Shown piece after piece: positions 60,112-64,000 of a stretch of DNA of 64,000 bases. The DNA is taken from assembly GCA_023458055.1 (NCBI GenBank), contig JAEXAW010000034.1, positions 80,675 through 144,674 on the forward strand, read 5' to 3'. The notes beneath the pieces are model-generated. The model was given only the letters and a program-made list of their open reading frames with translations, was not told the origin of the DNA and made no database searches. The stretch is from Pseudomonadota bacterium (GTDB taxonomy: Bacteria > Pseudomonadota > Alphaproteobacteria > Sphingomonadales > Sphingomonadaceae). The position numbers and the translations under genes are program-made. Positions within the stretch are counted from its first letter, which is position 1. The number at the start of each line of letters is the position of its first letter.

Positions 60112-61388
60112 CACATAAACTCCTTTGGTGGATCGAAATTCTTGGCCCGTCGCAGTTCGGGGAAAATATAGGCCCAGACGGCGGTCACGACAACCGCTGC
60201 GACCCCGCCCCAAAAGACCGCGCCTACCGGGCCGATCAGCGCCGCGGCAAATCCGGCGCGGGTTTCCCCAAGCTCGTTCGAAGCGGAGACCGCAATACCG
60301 CCGACCGAACTCACCCGCCCGCGCATTTCATCAGGGGTGTGGAGTTGGATCAGGCTCGAGCGCACATAGACCGAGAACATATCGGCGGCCCCCATGAGAG
60401 CGAGCAGGGCCAGCGATAGCAGGAAATTGGTGGAAAGGCCGAACGCGGCGGTAATCGCGCCGAACCCTGCGACCGCCAACAGCATTTTAAGACCGACTTC
60501 ATTATGAAGCGGGCGGAAGGCGAAGAACAGGGCCACGGCCGCTGCGCCGACTGCGGGCGCTGCACGCATCTGGCCGAGGCCCTCGGTGCCGACATGGAGG
60601 ATATCGCGCGCATAAACGGGGAGCAGCGCGGTCGCTCCGGCGAGCAATACGGCGAACAGGTCAAGCGTGATCGCGCCGAGCAAAAAACGGCGGTGGCGGA
60701 CAAAATGCAGTCCGTCGATAATCTGCCGGATCGGCTTTGCGTCTCCTTTGATCGAGGGCGCGCGCACCGGACGGATGAAGGTGAGGAAGATGCTCGCTGC
60801 TGCCAGGAGCACGGCGCTCATCCAATAGGGCACATCACCGCCCAGCACATAAAGGAAGCCCGCCGCTGCGGGGCCGAGTATCGCGCCTGCCTGCCAGGCG
60901 ATGCTGCTGAGCGCAATCGCCTGGGGGAGCGATGCGGTGGGCACCAGGTTGGGCGCGAGCGCCGACATCGACGGCCCCACAAAACTGCGCGCAACGCCAT
61001 GCGCTACGGCCGCGGTGAACAGGGCGGGGAGGGTGAGCGTGTCACTGTAACTCAGCCAGGCGAGCGCCAGCGCAATGGTCATATCGATTGTGTTGGCAAA
61101 GCGCGCGACGGTGCGGCGCTCAAACCGGTCGGCGACCCAGCCCGCGACCGGTGCCAGCAGCAGCAATGGCACAAATTGCAAAATGCCGATAAGGCCAAGC
61201 TGGACCGAGGCTTCCTTGACCGACATGCCATAATCGGTGCGGGCAACGTCATACACCTGATAACCGATGATCACGATCATCGCGAGCGTTGCGAAGTTCG
61301 CAAAAAAACGCGCCACCCAGAAGAGCCGGAAATCCGGGATACTGAGCGGGTGCGGCGCAGGCGGCGAAGGTTCGGCGGACGAGGTCAC
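60111..61388 (-). CDS. MFS transporter, EntS-like
   Basis: Twelve-helix major facilitator, 425 aa, in the EntS/DUF894-like group of drug or siderophore exporters. GWVADRFERRTVARFAN is the conserved loop 2-3 motif, and helices are evident throughout. The C-terminal region contains RSSLIQLHTPDEMRGRVSSV, typical of this group. It is translationally coupled to cysK, so a role in exporting a cysteine-pathway metabolite is possible but unproven; substrate unknown. Confidence 0.86.
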   Translation of the reverse strand: MTSSAEPSPPAPHPLSIPDFRLFWVARFFANFATLAMIVIIGYQVYDVARTDYGMSVKEASVQLGLIGILQFVPLLLLAPVAGWVADRFERRTVARFANTIDMTIALALAWLSYSDTLTLPALFTAAVAHGVARSFVGPSMSALAPNLVPTASLPQAIALSSIAWQAGAILGPAAAGFLYVLGGDVPYWMSAVLLAAASIFLTFIRPVRAPSIKGDAKPIRQIIDGLHFVRHRRFLLGAITLDLFAVLLAGATALLPVYARDILHVGTEGLGQMRAAPAVGAAAVALFFAFRPLHNEVGLKMLLAVAGFGAITAAFGLSTNFLLSLALLALMGAADMFSVYVRSSLIQLHTPDEMRGRVSSVGGIAVSASNELGETRAGFAAALIGPVGAVFWGGVAAVVVTAVWAYIFPELRRAKNFDPPKEFM

Positions 61389-61397
61389 ACCCGCCCT

Positions 61398-63683
61398 TTA
61401 GGCGAGCCGAACGAAACTGTCCAAGACACGTTTTCTTCCAGCCTGCTCAAATTCGATTTCAAGCTTGTTGCCTTCGATTTCCGCAATGGCGCCATAGCCG
61501 AATTTTTCGTGGAAGACGCGCTGGCCGACGCTGACGTCGCTGCGGCCTTTATTGCCGAGTGAAACGGCGGAGGCGCGCGCTTCGATCACGCGCGAAGGCT
61601 GGGCTGAAAAGCTGCCGCCGGCCGAGGCTTGTTGTCCGCGTTGCCAGCCGGGGCCGCGTCCGGTGCCGCGCGCGACATGGGCGAACGGGTCGGCGCTGCC
61701 CGACCAATTGGCGCGCCACAGCGATTCGCCGCCCGCCATGCTGGTTTCATTGGTGACATGCGCGTCGGGCAATTCGCCGATGAAGCGCGACGGGATCGAG
61801 CTGGTCCATTGCCCGTAAATGCGCCGGTTGGCGGCGTGGAAGATGGTACAACTATGGCGCGCGCGGGTAATCGCCACATAGGCAAGGCGGCGCTCTTCCT
61901 CGAGGCTCGCCGCGCCGCCTTCATCGAGCGCACGTTGCGAGGGGAACACCCCATCCTCCCATCCGGCGAGGAAGACATGGCCGAATTCCAGGCCCTTGGC
62001 GGCGTGGATGGTCATAATGGTGACCTTGGCTTCATCCGCCTGCGCATCATTATCCATGACCAGGCTGACATGCTCGAGGAACGCGTCGAGGCTGTCATAG
62101 TCTTCCATCGCGCGGACAAGTTCGTTCAAATTTTCCAGCCGACCGGTGGCTTCCGTCGTGCGCTCCGCTTGCAGCGCCGCAGTATAGCCTGATTCATCAA
62201 GCACTTGCCGGGCAAGTTCGGCATGGGGAAGGCTGTTGGTCAAGTCCCTCCAGCGCGCAATATCGCCGACAAAATTGCCGAGGCTGCGGCGCGCCTGCGG
62301 GGTCAGCTCATCGGTGCCGAGAATTTGCGCCGCCGCCTGCAACAAGGGTATATTGGCCGCGCGCGCATATTGCTGGATCCGCGCGACCGCCTTGTCGCCC
62401 AGCCCGCGCTTGGGGACGTTGATAATGCGTTCGAGGGCCAGATCGTCCGCCGGTTGATGGATCAGCCGCAAATAGGCCAGCGCATCGCGGATTTCCGCGC
62501 GTTCATAGAAACGGAAGCCGCCGACAATACGGTAAGGAAGGCCGGTTGCGATGAAGCGGTCTTCAAATTCGCGCGTCTGGAACTGCGCGCGCACGAGGAT
62601 CGCGATATTGTCGAGCTCCGCGCCCTGACGCTGCAACGTGTCGATGGTCTCGCCGACGCGCCGCGCTTCTTCGGGGCCGTCCCACACACCGACGACCTTG
62701 ACTTTCTCGCCGCTATCAACCTCGGTCCATAAGGTCTTGCCGAGCCGGTCGCTATTATTGTCGATCACCCCGCTTGCCGCGCCGAGGATATGCGGGGTCG
62801 AGCGGTAATTCTGCTCAAGCCGAATGACCTTTGCCCCGGGAAAATCGCGTTCAAAGCGCAGGATATTGGCAACCTCCGCGCCGCGCCAGGAATAGATCGA
62901 CTGGTCGTCATCGCCGACGCAACAGATATTCTTGCGCTGTTGGGCGAGCAGTCGCAGCCACAAATATTGGCTCGAATTGGTGTCCTGATATTCGTCGACG
63001 AGGATATATTTGAAGCGCTGTTGGTAAAGCTCAAGCACGTCGCGGTGCGTTTTGAGGATGGTCAGCATGTGCAGCAGCAGGTCGCCGAAATCGCAGGCAT
63101 TCAAGGCCTTCAACCGGTCCTGATAGGCTTGGTAGAGCTTCTGCCCCATGCCATTGGCATAGCTTTCCGCATCCCCCGCATTAAGATCGGACGGCACCAG
63201 CCCGCGATTTTTCCAATTATCGATGAGCCCCGCCAATTGCCGCGCCGGCCAGCGTTTTTCATCAAGATCGGCGGCGATGATCAATTGCTTCAACAAGCGC
63301 AACTGGTCGTCGGTGTCGAGGATGGTGAAATTGCTCTGCAGTCCGACCAGTTCGGCGTGGCGGCGCAGCATCTTGGCGCCGATCGAATGGAAGGTGCCGA
63401 GCCACGGCATGCCTTCAACCGCATCGCCGATGATGCGGCCGACACGCTCGCGCATTTCGCGCGCGGCCTTGTTGGTGAACGTGACTGCGAGGATCTCGCT
63501 CGGCCAGGCGCGGCGGGTTGCGATGAGATGGGCAAGGCGCGCCGTCAGCGCGGCGGTCTTGCCCGTGCCTGCGCCCGCCAGCACCAGCACCGGCCCTTCG
63601 GTGGTGAGCACGGCTTCACGCTGCGGCGCGTTGAGCCCCGAAATATAGGCAGGCTCGAAATCGGTTGGAACAGGCTGAGTCAC
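61398..63683 (-). CDS. uvrD: UvrD/PcrA/Rep-type superfamily 1 DNA helicase
   Basis: ATP-dependent 3'-5' helicase for nucleotide-excision and mismatch repair. Motif I AGAGTGKTAALTAR, motif Ia TFTNKAAREM, motif II VDEYQDTNSSQ, motif III GDDDQSIYSWRGA, motif V MTIHAAKGLEF and motif VI RRLAYVAITRAR are present. The C-terminal Tudor-like segment (GQRVFHEKFGYGAIAEIEG) is the RNA-polymerase-interacting domain of PcrA/UvrD. The product is 761 aa from the GTG (TQPVPTDFEPAYISGLN). A frame reaching 168 bases further upstream runs through the terminator of the next gene and is rejected. Its promoter overlaps a LexA-type repeat. Confidence 0.95.
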   Translation of the reverse strand: MTQPVPTDFEPAYISGLNAPQREAVLTTEGPVLVLAGAGTGKTAALTARLAHLIATRRAWPSEILAVTFTNKAAREMRERVGRIIGDAVEGMPWLGTFHSIGAKMLRRHAELVGLQSNFTILDTDDQLRLLKQLIIAADLDEKRWPARQLAGLIDNWKNRGLVPSDLNAGDAESYANGMGQKLYQAYQDRLKALNACDFGDLLLHMLTILKTHRDVLELYQQRFKYILVDEYQDTNSSQYLWLRLLAQQRKNICCVGDDDQSIYSWRGAEVANILRFERDFPGAKVIRLEQNYRSTPHILGAASGVIDNNSDRLGKTLWTEVDSGEKVKVVGVWDGPEEARRVGETIDTLQRQGAELDNIAILVRAQFQTREFEDRFIATGLPYRIVGGFRFYERAEIRDALAYLRLIHQPADDLALERIINVPKRGLGDKAVARIQQYARAANIPLLQAAAQILGTDELTPQARRSLGNFVGDIARWRDLTNSLPHAELARQVLDESGYTAALQAERTTEATGRLENLNELVRAMEDYDSLDAFLEHVSLVMDNDAQADEAKVTIMTIHAAKGLEFGHVFLAGWEDGVFPSQRALDEGGAASLEEERRLAYVAITRARHSCTIFHAANRRIYGQWTSSIPSRFIGELPDAHVTNETSMAGGESLWRANWSGSADPFAHVARGTGRGPGWQRGQQASAGGSFSAQPSRVIEARASAVSLGNKGRSDVSVGQRVFHEKFGYGAIAEIEGNKLEIEFEQAGRKRVLDSFVRLA

Positions 63684-63719
63684 CCGTGAACAGTTAGGGA
63701 ACGCGAGCGCTGGACGCAA
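63681..63719 (-). promoter_or_regulatory. LexA-overlapped, apparently leaderless uvrD promoter
   Basis: On the minus strand TTGCGT (63714-63719) and TAACTG (63691-63696) are 17 bases apart, and the GTG start codon begins seven bases after the -10 element, where transcription itself should start. The pattern GTTC-N7-GTTC (63688-63702) covers the -10. uvrD belongs to the SOS regulon in many bacteria, so LexA control is credible. Confidence 0.65.
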
Positions 63720-63730
63720 GGTAAAGACGC

Positions 63731-63768
63731 AAAAAGATGCCCGGTCGTTTGGAGGAGCCGACCGGGCA
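63731..63768 (-). terminator. Rho-independent terminator of the proline-rich protein gene
   Basis: TGCCCGGTCG (63738-63747) and CGACCGGGCA (63759-63768) form a perfect 10-bp stem with an 11-nt loop; on the minus strand it is followed by TCTTTTT. It lies 35 bases past the stop of the proline-rich protein and just upstream of the uvrD promoter. Confidence 0.9.
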
Positions 63769-63802
63769 CAGGTGAGACCAAGGATTGGACTTTCGGGTAA
63801 AT

Positions 63803-64000
63803 TTAACGGGGGCGGCGCTTCGCCTTCGCCCGCGCTTCCTTCTGGATGCAATTGTCGGTCACCGTCTTGCTGCAGACCGGATAGGTTTCCGGTCCGGCTT
63901 GCGGCGGCGCGGCTACGGGCGCTGGCATCGCGGCGGGCGGCGGCGGTGGCGGGGGCGGAACCGGAGCGGGCGGCGGCGCGGGGACCTCTACGGGAGGTGG
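63803..64000 (-). CDS. Proline-rich protein, C-terminal fragment
   Basis: Runs off the window edge, so only the last 65 residues are visible. The visible part starts with a proline/alanine/valine-rich stretch (PAPPPAPVPPPPPPP), like a periplasm-spanning linker, and ends with a short segment containing two Cys (YPVCSKTVTDNC) and a basic tail AKAKRRPR. It could be the end of a membrane-anchored envelope protein; no family can be named. The frame ends in TAA and is followed by a strong terminator, supporting it as real. Confidence 0.6.
   Translation of the reverse strand, partial: PPPVEVPAPPPAPVPPPPPPPPAAMPAPVAAPPQAGPETYPVCSKTVTDNCIQKEARAKAKRRPR

Overview
The window looks like chromosomal DNA of an aerobic alphaproteobacterium of the order Sphingomonadales. 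This rests on the gene order nfu - nitroreductase - tsaB - rimI - mucR - fur - plsC - miaB - phoH - ybeY - corC, a MucR/Ros regulator, LexA-type direct repeats of the alphaproteobacterial form GAAC-N7-GAAC, and a CTGAGCTTGTCGAA element of a kind I recall from sphingomonad genomes. No rRNA, CRISPR array, transposase, integrase or prophage gene was seen, so most of the window is core chromosome with one accessory surface-polysaccharide island.

Layout. 1-2.0 kb: end of a secreted RTX protein, frameshifted at a G run, followed by tRNA-Thr. 2.2-18.1 kb: housekeeping genes on the plus strand (wecB, Fe-S scaffold, tsaB/rimI, mucR, fur, plsC, miaB, phoH, ybeY, corC, a glycosyltransferase, rarA, manA), then a UDP-sugar epimerase and a GFA-family protein on the minus strand, separated by a 42-bp tandem repeat. 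18.2-21.8 kb: hslVU, a small membrane protein and a mannose-1-phosphate guanylyltransferase. 21.9-43.1 kb: surface island with a serralysin-like RTX protease, a Tat-type beta-helix protein, and a complete-looking Wzx/Wzy-type exopolysaccharide locus (nucleotide-sugar dehydratase, rfbC-D-B, Wzy/WaaL-like protein, Wza, Wzc kinase, two unknown proteins, acyltransferase, glycosyltransferase, an epimerase-phosphoglycosyltransferase fusion, rfbA, a multi-spanning protein). 43.1-64 kb: tRNA-Lys, folK-rppH-esterase, korAB, cyclopropane synthase, a serine hydrolase lipoprotein, purF-SDR, hisI, a MerR regulator with an acyl-CoA dehydrogenase, phospholipase D, a SleB hydrolase, MFS-cysK, uvrD and the end of a proline-rich protein.

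How the parts fit. wecB (UDP-ManNAc), rfbABCD (dTDP-rhamnose), the CapD/WbpM-like dehydratase (4-keto-6-deoxy HexNAc), the UDP-glucuronate-type epimerase and manA/manC (GDP-mannose) together could supply several sugars for a heteropolysaccharide. The fused phosphoglycosyltransferase would start the repeat unit on undecaprenyl phosphate, and Wzc/Wza would control length and export. The flanking RTX protease and beta-helix protein are candidates for remodelling the same extracellular matrix. A Fur-box-like palindrome precedes the polysaccharide locus, and a Fur homologue is encoded in the window.

The most useful leads are the frameshifted RTX gene, the 42-bp repeat carrying a cluster of GANTC sites, the apparently leaderless LexA-controlled uvrD promoter, the epimerase-phosphoglycosyltransferase fusion, and the lack of a recognisable Wzx flippase, with an uncharacterised ten-helix protein in its place. 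All assignments come from reading motifs by eye; no database search was possible.
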